A DNA stretch of 38,562 bases from Deltaproteobacteria bacterium tcs-42 (lineage in GTDB: Bacteria; Desulfobacterota; Desulfuromonadia; Desulfuromonadales; Geopsychrobacteraceae). The stretch lies in assembly GCA_002049545.1 (NCBI GenBank), contig LLYT01000016.1, forward strand, positions 1 through 38,562, in the 5' to 3' direction. Below the pieces are notes generated by a model. That model was not told where the DNA came from, did no database searches, and saw only the letters and a program-made list of their open reading frames with translations. Positions 29,001 through 36,655 of this stretch are shown here, one piece after another (position 1 is the stretch's first letter; each line of letters begins with the position of its first letter). The position numbers and the translations under genes were made by a program.

Positions 29001-29456
29001 TGGAGTTGTGATTAATGTTGCCAGGACCGAGCAGGCTGGATTGGTGCCGGTGTCGGGGGTGGTGCGGATCAACTCTTCATAAACAGCATATTTGGACACA
29101 TTGTTCCAGGCATCGTTGGCATTGGACATCCCCAGAGTTAAAAAAGGGAGGGTTCCACTGTATGAAACACAGGTATCGTCAATTGGATCACCGATCAGAG
29201 CGTTGTCGTTACGATTTTCTGTGCCATCGCCGTTGGTATCGGGGCAGGGTAAGCGACCGCTGGCACTCATGTAGCCGCGGAGATTATAGTCTGTTTTTTC
29301 CAGGACCGCTTTGTTTTTTTTGACTTTGGCTGAAGAAATCAAACCCGGTAAAACCGTGGCCAGAGTTGAAATAACCAGACCGACGATGACCAGCACGATA
29401 GCCATTTCCACCAGAGTGAACCCGGTTCCGGTTTTTAATGTTTTGGGGATCAGCAT
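26067..29456 (-). CDS. giant prepilin-adhesin with Ig-like and two LamG-type modules
   Basis: 1129 residues. It begins as a type IV prepilin: leader ending Gly12, then FTLVEMAIVLVIVGL with Glu17 as Glu5 of the mature helix. A pilin-like domain runs to about 235. A tract of 12 glycines (239-250) leads to a Ca-binding-like segment DNDGDGYTDCGDQDC (263-277). Next come a putative Ig-like domain (about 290-378), a ~105-residue domain (379-485), and two LamG/concanavalin-like modules (about 495-700 and 715-930), both opening with a WNGT..EV.D pattern seen in MshQ-type proteins. A second Ig-like plus ~105-residue pair (940-1129) resembles the first. A surface or pilus-tip adhesin is inferred. Divergent from the pseudopilin gene. 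Confidence 0.85.
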   Translation of the reverse strand: MLIPKTLKTGTGFTLVEMAIVLVIVGLVISTLATVLPGLISSAKVKKNKAVLEKTDYNLRGYMSASGRLPCPDTNGDGTENRNDNALIGDPIDDTCVSYSGTLPFLTLGMSNANDAWNNVSKYAVYEELIRTTPDTGTNPACSVLATLITTPITPVSSRLHTTDPGANTSNKAYVLVSGGPKNLDGNGDGLYDGFNEGSDLQFDHPNRPPDHSSSGNEYDDLMVATSLSYLSGANCNAGGGGGGGGGGGGTGGTETNCSDSIDNDGDGYTDCGDQDCQTNPACSGSTAVQINTSAMPATVIGNHYTHSFHANGGSGVYDWSVVSTEVPSLSLNRLTGVISGDISVCNQATPYNIQIRVEDRADSSNNDSHTFSLTVNSGTLTLTPTYVTGDDAGNETFVCDSSTFDRIITATGPAVGDFNWNLTWSEPQPTGFAISQASATEGRLQKTGTVAIPRSYIASITATDDQCSNNTVTANFTVDVTAGGTGGPFTEGMIARWQMDECAWNGTSGEVVDTGPTGSYHGTSMGAQTIGSGKECRSGSFNNTNYVEIPHSSSLNTPDQFTASVWINANSIDTWDGVISKLTNVNSGTGRGWNIQIGTAQGIASLMANSAGGYTYLRASTIPQVGLWYHVVLVHMADNTNHLYVNGALEGTNTFDIAFTDNPFKIGNFYTESGGSFDGRIDEVMIWNKALTEEEIGSVFTMTRPTCSGTCYSDPVAEYSMENFPWNGTADEVKDTAGSTEENGIAAQTGTGIMPTQTSISSGRMCRSGQFTRVDASNGGYLDLGDPETLDPGGRFWTMSAWINWDGSSGENIIYNKESLYEAAVSGGFVRYAWMPDWVYHGDTSFPVIANTWYHLTVVYDGRQQMMYRNGQLVYSRNSTGAIGSNTSRFLIGARGSTSPRNFFGGMIDELRSYDRALAANEVTAVYNSSTICPADYPMITTVALADGTLGSPYSDIPTASGGTTPYGWDLLSSGVSGLTISDHNSGEIQGTIGSCAGDYNVEVRLTDNNNTTDIKLLPITINSGTLSVSSATGGFTDCKPDHTQSTQCQMDVTVSGGHLGNLDHWNITWQSSNPGGFEVNSTGANTASVTQTGNSTVGSGYRFRLTAQDPTCPGNTLTSGWYNLDVN

Positions 29457-29574
29457 AAAATTCAGCCTTTATGAAATGAGTCAATGTGGTGATTCAATCT
29501 CAGCAACTTTGACAGTATAAATTAATATTTGGAAATGATCAAACATTAATTCTGCTGTCTCTGTGATAAGAATC

Positions 29575-29715
29575 AACGATCCTGCAGCAAGCAGCGGGGT
29601 AGCGAAATTCAAGGGTGGGCAACTGCCCACCAGATTTTGCGTCACCAATCACAGGTGGTGGGCGGTGCCCACCACCTGTGATTAACGCGGCAAGCCGCAG
29701 GGAATTTGACCCGAC
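29575..29715 (+). repeat. REP-like palindrome cluster between the divergent pilin genes
   Basis: Two hairpins lie here: GGTGGGC-AACT-GCCCACC near 29617, and a perfect 17-bp stem with a GGT loop at 29647-29683. Partial direct repeats flank them (GCAAGCAGCGGGGTAGCGAAATTC and GCAAGCCGCAGGGAATTTGAC in shape). The rest of 29457-29920 is A+T-rich leader for the two divergent genes; no promoter stands out. Confidence 0.65.
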
Positions 29716-29920
29716 ATTGATTAAAATGACATTCAAGGAATAGATCGCAAGTGTATATTGAAATATTCCACAAAAGGAAGAGTCTGGCAAGGATTAGAGC
29801 GAGCTATAAAAAGTTAAATCTATAAGAAAAATTTCATTGATTTGTGTCTGTAGTTATGCTAAATAGTGAGCAATTATTTATTAAGATCGGAGAACGTTCC
29901 AAATTCAAGGAGAAAAAGTA

Positions 29921-30565
29921 ATGAAATGTAATCGTGTGCTACACAACGAAAAAGGCTTTACTCTGGTAGAAATTGCGATTGTCCTGATTATTATCGGCCT
30001 GATTCTGGGGGCGACAGTTAAGGGTGGCGATCTGATTCAATCTGCCAAGCAGAAAAAGTTTTATAATTCGTTTGTTAAACAGTGGGAACTGACAGTTCTC
30101 AACTACTATGACCGTACCGGGGGAGTTCTCGGCGATGGTATTGCCAATGGTGGAACAGCAGCTGCTGCTAATGGTATTTTCGATAATATCAATACTGCCG
30201 CAGAATGGACAACGGTTGAAAGTCGTCTGACTGCTGTTGGTCTGGAAATCCCGACCTCTAATACGTCAAACAGTTATCAGTTTACCTTCAAGGGGAAGCA
30301 GAGCGGCTCGCGTACTGTGTCACTGAATCTTTACTACCGCAATGCGACAGCAGGTGGTGGTGGTAGTGGTGGTGGCAACGTTGCCAGCAACGCTCTTTAC
30401 ATAACAAATATGCCGACAGATCTGGCGATTGCTACTGATCGGGTGATTGACGGGGTTGCAGATGGACAGAATGGGACTTTCCGCCAGTATACCGATGCGA
30501 CTGACTGGCCCGATATTACAACGACTGCCGTTGTTAATACTATGAACATCCTGAATGTGCCATAG
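29921..30565 (+). CDS. type IV pseudopilin/pilin-like protein
   Basis: 214 residues. The prepilin leader ends at Gly12. It is followed by FTLVEIAIVLIIIGLILGA with Glu17 as the mature Glu5. The region after the helix (KGGDLIQSAKQKKFYNSF, then YYDRTGGVLGDG) resembles the pseudopilin family with a conserved GD motif. A Gly/Ser linker (AGGGGSGGG) sits near 148-156. AAGGAG at 29909 precedes the ATG. Likely the main or an accessory subunit of the adjacent assembly machine; pilin versus pseudopilin cannot be settled from sequence. Confidence 0.85.
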   Translation: MKCNRVLHNEKGFTLVEIAIVLIIIGLILGATVKGGDLIQSAKQKKFYNSFVKQWELTVLNYYDRTGGVLGDGIANGGTAAAANGIFDNINTAAEWTTVESRLTAVGLEIPTSNTSNSYQFTFKGKQSGSRTVSLNLYYRNATAGGGGSGGGNVASNALYITNMPTDLAIATDRVIDGVADGQNGTFRQYTDATDWPDITTTAVVNTMNILNVP

Positions 30566-30650
30566 CCGGGTTGAAATTTTGCAATGGCTTTATCAGGCAG
30601 ATAAATAAATGCAGGACATGTAAGAATGGCGCTGGTTTGAGGGGAAATAC

Positions 30651-30794
30651 CAGCAAAACCGGGACTGTCCCCGTACGGGAGCTGTCCCGGGCTTTTGCGA
30701 CGCGAAACCCCGCAGTTCCATAGCTGGGAAACTGCTCGGGACAGCCCCCGATGAATCCGGGGACAGTCCCGGGTTTACTGCATTGTGCCTTTAA
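30651..30794 (+). repeat. GGGACTGTCCC bipartite palindromic repeat, copy D
   Basis: The same two-hairpin layout, 85 bases downstream of the pseudopilin stop. The left hairpin carries a GGGAGC instead of GGGGGC arm. The right half matches copy B closely. It may separate the pseudopilin transcript from the downstream assembly genes. Confidence 0.85.
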
Positions 30795-30810
30795 GAATTG
30801 TTTGAACTGG

Positions 30811-30905
30811 TGTCGTGTCATGCATGAGATGGCGGAAAACGTAACGCAGTTGACGCGTAAAAGAACCAGCAAGTAGCGACACTTCATGGGTGAGATGACA
30901 CGAGC
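30811..30905 (-). repeat. GTGTCGTGTC-ended element, 69-bp internal deletion derivative
   Basis: The reverse complement matches 17476-17636 at both ends but lacks the centre. The junction coincides with the TTTTCCGC word that occurs twice in the long copy (17537 and 17606). With copy D it accounts for most of the 404-base gap before 30970; the rest shows no gene. Confidence 0.78.
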
Positions 30906-30969
30906 TCCATTCGTAGATAAAACAGTAACGGGCAGCGACTTTGCCCCGACACAATGAATCAGGGTTATC

Positions 30970-31584
30970 ATGGCAGGTTTGCGTAACTCAAAACATGGTT
31001 TTTCGGTTGTTGTTTCGGTTTGTATCAGCTTGTTTTTCAGCTATGCAGCATACCGTTCAGTGGAAGTTTTTACCGATTTTGAGGTGGAGAAAACACGCTT
31101 AAAAATCGCCCATGAGCAGATTAACCAGGCAAGAAAACAACGTCAGCGGGTGGATCACTATAATCGTGCCATGGTGACGTTGGGCCAGTTTGAAAATCAG
31201 GTGCAACGTTTTGGCCTGGCAGCGGAAAACTGGCAAACCTATGATGTCAATGTCGATCGATCATTAAGCTTTTATGAAGCTGAGAATATTCTGGATCAGC
31301 TTGCTCACAGCAAGACCTATTATTTTCAACCTGAAACCCTCTATCTTGGGACCGGAGCTTATCGGAACAAACCTGTCGCACCACCGGAAACCGGTTCCAG
31401 TAGTTCCGGCACGCTATTCCCGGGTGAGGATACTTCGGAGGCGATTCAAGAAACAGGTTCGGTAGAACCACAGGGGCACAGTGCAACGGAATTACAACCG
31501 GTAGCTGGTTTGGAGGGGGATCGGCAGGGTGGCGATTTGACTCTCATGGTTCAGGGGAAATTTATTGTGAGGGATGGCTCGTGA
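30970..31584 (+). CDS. pilus assembly protein of unknown class (possible PilO/GspM/MshJ analogue)
   Basis: 204 residues, not firmly recognised. One N-terminal membrane helix (about 11-29) is followed by a coiled-coil-prone charged stretch (about 38-62), a periplasmic region, and a low-complexity Ser/Gly/Glu/Pro stretch (about 137-180). This short-tail, single-helix, coiled-coil layout recalls PilO, GspM or MshJ, and its place next to the GspL-like gene fits. No family motif is clear. Its TGA overlaps the next gene's GTG start. Confidence 0.7.
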   Translation: MAGLRNSKHGFSVVVSVCISLFFSYAAYRSVEVFTDFEVEKTRLKIAHEQINQARKQRQRVDHYNRAMVTLGQFENQVQRFGLAAENWQTYDVNVDRSLSFYEAENILDQLAHSKTYYFQPETLYLGTGAYRNKPVAPPETGSSSSGTLFPGEDTSEAIQETGSVEPQGHSATELQPVAGLEGDRQGGDLTLMVQGKFIVRDGS

Positions 31585-32891
31585 ACGGCAAATCTTCCAG
31601 ACAATATATCGTTGAACTGGACGATGAGACTTATCTATATCGTCATGGTCAGTTCAGCCGGATTGAGAACCTTGCCGAAGTTGACGGTGAGAGTTGGCTT
31701 GTAACCGATTTTTCAACGGCAGATCAGAGCACCATTTCCAGAGTTGCTGCGGTTGAAACAGAAGCAAAATACACAAATATCGTGATTGCCAAAAATTTGC
31801 AGGAGGAGGGTGAATTTACCGGGCCGGTCCAGGTGATCAGCCATGCCTCGCGTAAAAGGGGGCGGCACGATACCGAAGTTTTCTATACGGCTCTTGGCCT
31901 TGATCTGTTCCATCAATATCAGGACCTGAGTAAAAACAGTTCTGACCCTCTTCTGGTCTTTCCTCTCTATACCGTTCTTTTGCAGATCTGCCGAAAAATA
32001 TCGGGCCAACAGCCAGTTGCTCTGGTTTTTCGCCATGGGCGTTACGCTGATTTACTGATTGCCAGTCAAAAAACAGTCTATTTTGCCAGTCGTGCCACCA
32101 GCTTTGATCAGTCAGAAGAGCAGATTCAGTCGCTTTGGAATGTAATAGGCGACGATATTGATCGTGTAGAACGAGAAAAGATGTTGTCGATCAGCCAATG
32201 TGTTATCTGTAACTGGTTTGATGCCCGGGACAAGCCTGACTGGCCACAACGACCGGGGATAAGTATCGTTGAAACCCCTTCGGTCCAGATCACTGTAGAT
32301 GGCCAAAGCAGAAGCTGTTCGTTACTCCCGATGCTGGATGTTCTGTCTGCCGGAGAAAGTATTTCCCCGGCCAGTACCAAAACCGGCAGTTATTTAAAGC
32401 GCTGGCTCCCGCTGGCGCAAATTATCATGCTTATTCTGGCTGCCGGGCTATGGGGCGGGGCCACCCTTTTGCAGGCAAAAACAACCTCTTTGCAAGAGGA
32501 GATTGTACTGGCAAAGCAACAGCTTGGTGATTTGACCAGTTTTACTCTGACCGAAAAGGTTGATTACTCCGAATCGCTCGAATTTTTGAAGAGGCTGGAT
32601 CGTTATCGGGCGGCCAAAACCTTCAAGACCGTCATCAACGATCTGTCGGCGGCAGTTTCAAGCCAGATGATTATTGAACAGGTCAAGGTTGATGTGCAGA
32701 GTGATGCTATGAGCGTACAAATTCGTGGTACCGTGCATGCCGGATTTCAAACTGCCTATCACGACTATCAGAAACTGATAAAGTCCATTCAGCGAAATAA
32801 CTACGAGATTGTAGAAAATTCATTCAACACCGAAATTGATCAGGCCGAATTTTTGCTGGTATATAAAAGTCTAACAGGGGGGGCGGAATGA
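31581..32891 (+). CDS. GspL/PilM-PilN-like inner-membrane assembly protein (MshI-type)
   Basis: 436 residues. The cytoplasmic N-terminal part (about 1-270) has the mixed strand/helix pattern of GspL or PilM actin-like domains. One membrane helix is at 275-297, with a short coiled coil after it. A periplasmic ferredoxin-like PilN/GspL domain follows to the end (KTVINDLSAAVSSQMIIEQVKV). It would be the inner-membrane platform tying the ATPase to the secretin side. GTG start at 31581 overlaps the previous stop (GTGA). The exact family is inferred from architecture and order. Confidence 0.75.
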   Translation: MNGKSSRQYIVELDDETYLYRHGQFSRIENLAEVDGESWLVTDFSTADQSTISRVAAVETEAKYTNIVIAKNLQEEGEFTGPVQVISHASRKRGRHDTEVFYTALGLDLFHQYQDLSKNSSDPLLVFPLYTVLLQICRKISGQQPVALVFRHGRYADLLIASQKTVYFASRATSFDQSEEQIQSLWNVIGDDIDRVEREKMLSISQCVICNWFDARDKPDWPQRPGISIVETPSVQITVDGQSRSCSLLPMLDVLSAGESISPASTKTGSYLKRWLPLAQIIMLILAAGLWGGATLLQAKTTSLQEEIVLAKQQLGDLTSFTLTEKVDYSESLEFLKRLDRYRAAKTFKTVINDLSAAVSSQMIIEQVKVDVQSDAMSVQIRGTVHAGFQTAYHDYQKLIKSIQRNNYEIVENSFNTEIDQAEFLLVYKSLTGGAE

Positions 32892-33388
32892 AAGTAAAAT
32901 ATATCCCTCTTATGGGGTTTTTGTTTCTGTTTGCCGGGCTGGTTTGTGCGGGATGGCTGGTTGTGACCCGAACTTCCGCTCCTGTAAATGCCCACGACAT
33001 TCTTGCTTTTAAGAAGAACAGTACCGATTTCCAGGTTCCCGGACGAGAAGAAATGACCCGGGTTCGGGATATCAGCAAGAAATTAATTCTGATTGCTAAC
33101 CGGAAAACCGGAATCCAACCCGACGTTGATTTGAAACTATTTGGTAAAAAGAAGATTGCTGCCCAGGTTATTCAGAACAGGAAAGAAAGAGTAAAAACAC
33201 CAGAATTTTCGTATCAGGTCTCTTTCACGTTTGTCTCTGATCAGAATCAATATTGTTATATCAATAAAAAATTTTACCAACAGGGTGATGTTATGCCCGA
33301 CGGTGGCAAAATAAGTCGTATCGAATCCCGACAGGTTCTGATTACAAAAAATAATATCGCTGAGTGGGTACCGGTGAAGTCAAATTGA
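32888..33388 (+). CDS. PilP/MshK/GspC-like periplasmic protein
   Basis: 166 residues. An N-terminal membrane anchor (6-28) is followed by a linker and a C-terminal beta domain. There YINKKFYQQGDVMPDGGKIS and the closing VLITKNN..EWVPV match the HR-type fold of PilP, GspC and MshK that docks the secretin. It sits directly before the secretin gene, as those do. ATG at 32888 overlaps the previous stop (ATGA). Confidence 0.75.
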   Translation: MKVKYIPLMGFLFLFAGLVCAGWLVVTRTSAPVNAHDILAFKKNSTDFQVPGREEMTRVRDISKKLILIANRKTGIQPDVDLKLFGKKKIAAQVIQNRKERVKTPEFSYQVSFTFVSDQNQYCYINKKFYQQGDVMPDGGKISRIESRQVLITKNNIAEWVPVKSN

Positions 33389-33432
33389 TTTCAATGGAAA
33401 AACCCCGGCAGGGAATAAAAGAGGTTTTGAGC

Positions 33433-34983
33433 ATGGTCTACCCGGATTGCAGTTTGACACGAAATATATTTCCTATTTTCGTCATTTTCCTTTCTATGTC
33501 GGTTTCTCTCACCGGGTGTGTGGGGATGCAGGAAAGCATTTCCAGTATTCAGACGACAACTGATCCCGCTTTAGGTGAACTGCCGGGAATGGCAGATGCC
33601 GAAGTTGAGCGGTTGAATCACGATCAGAATATTCTGCAACAGCAGTTTGAAAAAAGAGCCCCGCGCAAGATTGATATCAAGCCGGTTATCCCGAAGTATA
33701 ATCCCCTTGATGGCCATTTTGTCTCCATGTCACTGGTAGATGAAGAGCTGCGGGTCGCCCTTTTTTCACTGGCAAAAAATGTGCAGATGAACCTCCTGAT
33801 TGACCCCGATATTGATATGGAAGGTAAACGGATTACAGTTAATTTTGAAAACGCTCGAGCATCATTGATTCTGGACAAGCTCCTCAGTGCTTCCGGCTTA
33901 TCTTACGCGATTGACCAGAATATGATCCATGTGATTGGCTTTCAGGAAAGAATTTTTAAACTCAATTTCCTCGATAATTCGGCTACGGCTTCCTACTCTG
34001 TGGGTGGTGATGTTCTGGGTGGTGATGATAGCGTGAATGTCGGAGGGCTGGCCGGAAAATTTACTATTGCGGGTCAGGGGGGTAAGGAGAGTAATCCCTA
34101 TGCTCTGCTGGAAAAGATGGTTGCAAAAACTATTTCCAAAGATGGGCGCTATACTCTCAATGGTCAAACCGGGACCCTTTATGTTCGAGATAATCATAAC
34201 AGTATTCAGGCTATTGCCAGAATTATTGCCCATCTGAAAGAAATGATGGAGCGGCAGATTCTGATTGAGGCACAAATTATCGAGGTGAGCCTGCGCGACG
34301 GTTATCAGTTTGGTATCGACTGGAATCATCTGCGCAGTGCACTGGCAGATTCCACTGAACTGGTGGACTCATTATCATGGTCGTTAGAGGCGGGGCTGGT
34401 TCTTAACCAGGCTGCCGGTATTCCCACTAATCAGTTCAACAGTGTGATTGATGCACTCTCCACCTATGGTAATGCCAGGGTTGTTTCTAATCCGACCATC
34501 CGGGCGAAACACAACCAGCCGGCACTGATCAGTGTGGGGACATCGTTTACCTATATCAAAAGTGTGACGGTGACCAGCTCGGGTGATGATGGTGGTGACT
34601 CTACCGAGGTTGAAACCTCCTCTGTTTTTGACGGGCTTATTTTAGGGGTTATCCCGTTTATCGAGGACAATCACCGGTTGACCCTGCAGGTTAACCCGAT
34701 CAAAAGTGATGTTGAGGAGCAGAGTCTGGCAGCGGTTCGATTCGGTAGCGATATTGCGGTCGCGCTGCCGGAAGTCAATGTCAAGGAATTAAGCACGGTT
34801 ATTGGTTTGCAAACCGAAGATACAATTGTTTTAGGTGGCCTGATCGACCGGGTCAAAACGGATACCTCCAGGGGGATCCCGATATTGGGATCAATCCCGT
34901 TTTTGGGGCAACTGGTGCGGAATGATTACCGTCTGTCAGATAATAAAGAACTGGTTGTTATTCTTAAGGTCAGCATTTTATGA
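33433..34983 (+). CDS. mshL: outer-membrane secretin lipoprotein, MshL-like
   Basis: 516 residues. A lipoprotein signal ends in LTGC (Cys29). An N-domain (LFSLAKNVQMNLLIDPDIDMEGKRITVNFENA, ~100-135 region) is a secretin/TonB short N-terminal type. A Gly/Asp-rich insert follows near 180-215, then an N1-like KH domain. The C-terminal secretin core has the ILIEAQIIEVSL and VSNPTIRAKHNQPA segments and ends with IPILGSIPFLGQLVR. It forms the outer-membrane pore for the pilus. I chose ATG at 33433 because AGAGG precedes it and the signal peptide then has a normal length. ATG at 33394 is possible. Confidence 0.9.
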   Translation: MVYPDCSLTRNIFPIFVIFLSMSVSLTGCVGMQESISSIQTTTDPALGELPGMADAEVERLNHDQNILQQQFEKRAPRKIDIKPVIPKYNPLDGHFVSMSLVDEELRVALFSLAKNVQMNLLIDPDIDMEGKRITVNFENARASLILDKLLSASGLSYAIDQNMIHVIGFQERIFKLNFLDNSATASYSVGGDVLGGDDSVNVGGLAGKFTIAGQGGKESNPYALLEKMVAKTISKDGRYTLNGQTGTLYVRDNHNSIQAIARIIAHLKEMMERQILIEAQIIEVSLRDGYQFGIDWNHLRSALADSTELVDSLSWSLEAGLVLNQAAGIPTNQFNSVIDALSTYGNARVVSNPTIRAKHNQPALISVGTSFTYIKSVTVTSSGDDGGDSTEVETSSVFDGLILGVIPFIEDNHRLTLQVNPIKSDVEEQSLAAVRFGSDIAVALPEVNVKELSTVIGLQTEDTIVLGGLIDRVKTDTSRGIPILGSIPFLGQLVRNDYRLSDNKELVVILKVSIL

Positions 34984-36143
34984 GTGTGATTTATGATGCG
35001 CTTATCAAACGTAAAAACACCGGGGATAAAAAGCCCGAGCCGGCCGTATCCCGGGGCAATGTTCTTATTTTTGATGATTTGCTAAAGAAAAATGCCATCC
35101 CGACTCTTCTGCTGTTCATGCTGATTGTCTTTGCCGTTGCGGGGGGGTTGTATTATCTGTACCAATATGAGGCTATACCTCATAAAATAACTGCTGCTAC
35201 TCCGGCAGACCCTGAAGTTGTTGCTGCTCAATCTATTGCGAACGAATCAGTAGAATCCAATTCTGCTCCGACTACGGAGGGGCAGCAAGAAAACGGAGCT
35301 GAAGACACTGAAGACATTGTTGTGGCGCATATTTCAACGACAGAGATCCCGGAAGAACCAACCGGTTTTCCGGAGAAAGTTGTGACTGGCAAAGAAAACA
35401 ATTTGCGCGCAGATACAAAGATTTCCAGCCGGAAGGCCTCGCTGGAGACAATAAAAAACAGCCCTGTTGTTATGGCTGTTGAGGATGAGACAGCAGCGGA
35501 GAACCGACGGTCGGAGACACAACCGGTTTTGGTTGTTGCCCCGAAAACAGTAACACGGTCAGCAACTATGATAGATCCGGAGATCAAGGGTATATCAAGG
35601 CCTGCCCGCCAGGTTCTGCAACCGAAATCAGATCCGGCAAATATCAACCGTAACGTTACCCCGGCTTCCAGAGAAATTTCAAATAAAATACTCCCTTCTG
35701 CTGCCACGGAAACAGCTCCAGTTGCAGCGGTTAAAGCCCGGAAACAACAGCCGAAAAGTTTGTCGGGAAATGATAAAAAAAACTTCAATCCGGCCATCCA
35801 GACCCTCAACAGAGAATTGCAGCAGTCCATAGCACAACACGATTTTGCTGCAGGTCACGAAATTCTGAAGAAGCTTGAAGGTTTTCTCGGGGCTGACTCA
35901 ATCTACATATTAAAGTTGAAGGCATATTTCCATTTACAGAATAATCAATTTGAATCGGCTCACCGGATTCTTGTGCGCGTCCTGGAAAACGATGTAACTG
36001 ATCTTGAGGCCGGATTGAATATGATCGTTGTTCTGGTGCAACGGGGTGAAATTAAAGCCGCACAACGGCAGATTGATTTTCTTTTGAACTATTACCCTGA
36101 GAACCAGTCATTGCTCCATTTTAAACAACAAACTGGAAACTGA
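34980..36143 (+). CDS. MshN/GspB-like membrane protein with C-terminal TPR-like repeats
   Basis: 387 residues. It opens MSVIYDALIKRK, like the MSxIxxALxxxx start of GspB/ExeB and MshN proteins. One helix is at 40-62. A long Ala/Glu/Thr/Pro-rich periplasmic linker runs to about 275, and a helical tail (about 280-387) has TPR-like spacing. It is probably a scaffold for secretin assembly or for contact with peptidoglycan. The start overlaps the secretin stop (ATGA). The linker is low-complexity and likely disordered. Confidence 0.72.
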   Translation: MSVIYDALIKRKNTGDKKPEPAVSRGNVLIFDDLLKKNAIPTLLLFMLIVFAVAGGLYYLYQYEAIPHKITAATPADPEVVAAQSIANESVESNSAPTTEGQQENGAEDTEDIVVAHISTTEIPEEPTGFPEKVVTGKENNLRADTKISSRKASLETIKNSPVVMAVEDETAAENRRSETQPVLVVAPKTVTRSATMIDPEIKGISRPARQVLQPKSDPANINRNVTPASREISNKILPSAATETAPVAAVKARKQQPKSLSGNDKKNFNPAIQTLNRELQQSIAQHDFAAGHEILKKLEGFLGADSIYILKLKAYFHLQNNQFESAHRILVRVLENDVTDLEAGLNMIVVLVQRGEIKAAQRQIDFLLNYYPENQSLLHFKQQTGN

Positions 36144-36157
36144 ACCGGGACTGGTCG

Positions 36158-36655
36158 GTGGGCTATTTCAGAAAATTCTGCGACAGAATGGTCTCATTCT
36201 GCCTGTATACAGCGTTGATCATGATGCCGATCTGGGCAGGGGGCAAAGCCATCAACCTGGCCATTGATTACATTTTTATTTCGAAGTTTGTTCTGGGTTG
36301 GAAACAGGTGGTGCTGAGTTTGCAGGAAAAAGAATCACAATTGCCACTGATCGAAAATCATCAACTGGTCGCCTCTATGGTCAGAATAGAAAAAATGGCA
36401 GAAGGGCACGGGATTGAATTGCCTGAGACTAACACTGATCGATCTTTTGCCCATTATTTAAGTAAGATAGCTCAACCAGAACAGCAGGTTTTTCTCATCG
36501 TCGATCAGGGTCGAATTATTATTTATGGGCTCAGGCAACAGACTTTGCAACGGATTGATAAACACATTGATGGGATGAACGACCTGAATAGTGGCAGTTT
36601 TCTGGCGAGCCAGGGGAAAGTCAGTGAAACTTACACGGGGATATGGAATTTATGA
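36158..36655 (+). CDS. hypothetical membrane-anchored protein in the pilus operon
   Basis: 165 residues, not recognised. A hydrophobic segment spans roughly residues 11-35. The remainder is helical then mixed, with no metal or nucleotide motif seen. The GTG start at 36158 lies 14 bases after the previous gene, and an in-frame ATG at residue 11 is an alternative. Its stop overlaps the next start. It occupies the slot between the MshN-like and MshM-like genes, so a structural or regulatory role in the machine is likely but unproven. Confidence 0.7.
   Translation: MGYFRKFCDRMVSFCLYTALIMMPIWAGGKAINLAIDYIFISKFVLGWKQVVLSLQEKESQLPLIENHQLVASMVRIEKMAEGHGIELPETNTDRSFAHYLSKIAQPEQQVFLIVDQGRIIIYGLRQQTLQRIDKHIDGMNDLNSGSFLASQGKVSETYTGIWNL

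Noticed and set aside
29539-29790. 83-codon open frame on the minus strand between the pilin genes
   Set aside because: Runs through the palindromic hairpins; no family resemblance and no ribosome site.
29785-29815. Possible sigma54 promoter (TGGCAAG...GC) before the pseudopilin
   Set aside because: The GG-to-GC spacing is 11 rather than 10 bases and the -12 TTGC element is missing.
30651-30905. CRISPR-like array
   Set aside because: The repeats are two different palindromic elements, each present once here, with no regular repeat-spacer pattern or cas genes.
35228-35830. 200-codon open frame on the minus strand
   Set aside because: Antisense to the low-complexity linker of the MshN-like gene; open only because of that composition.
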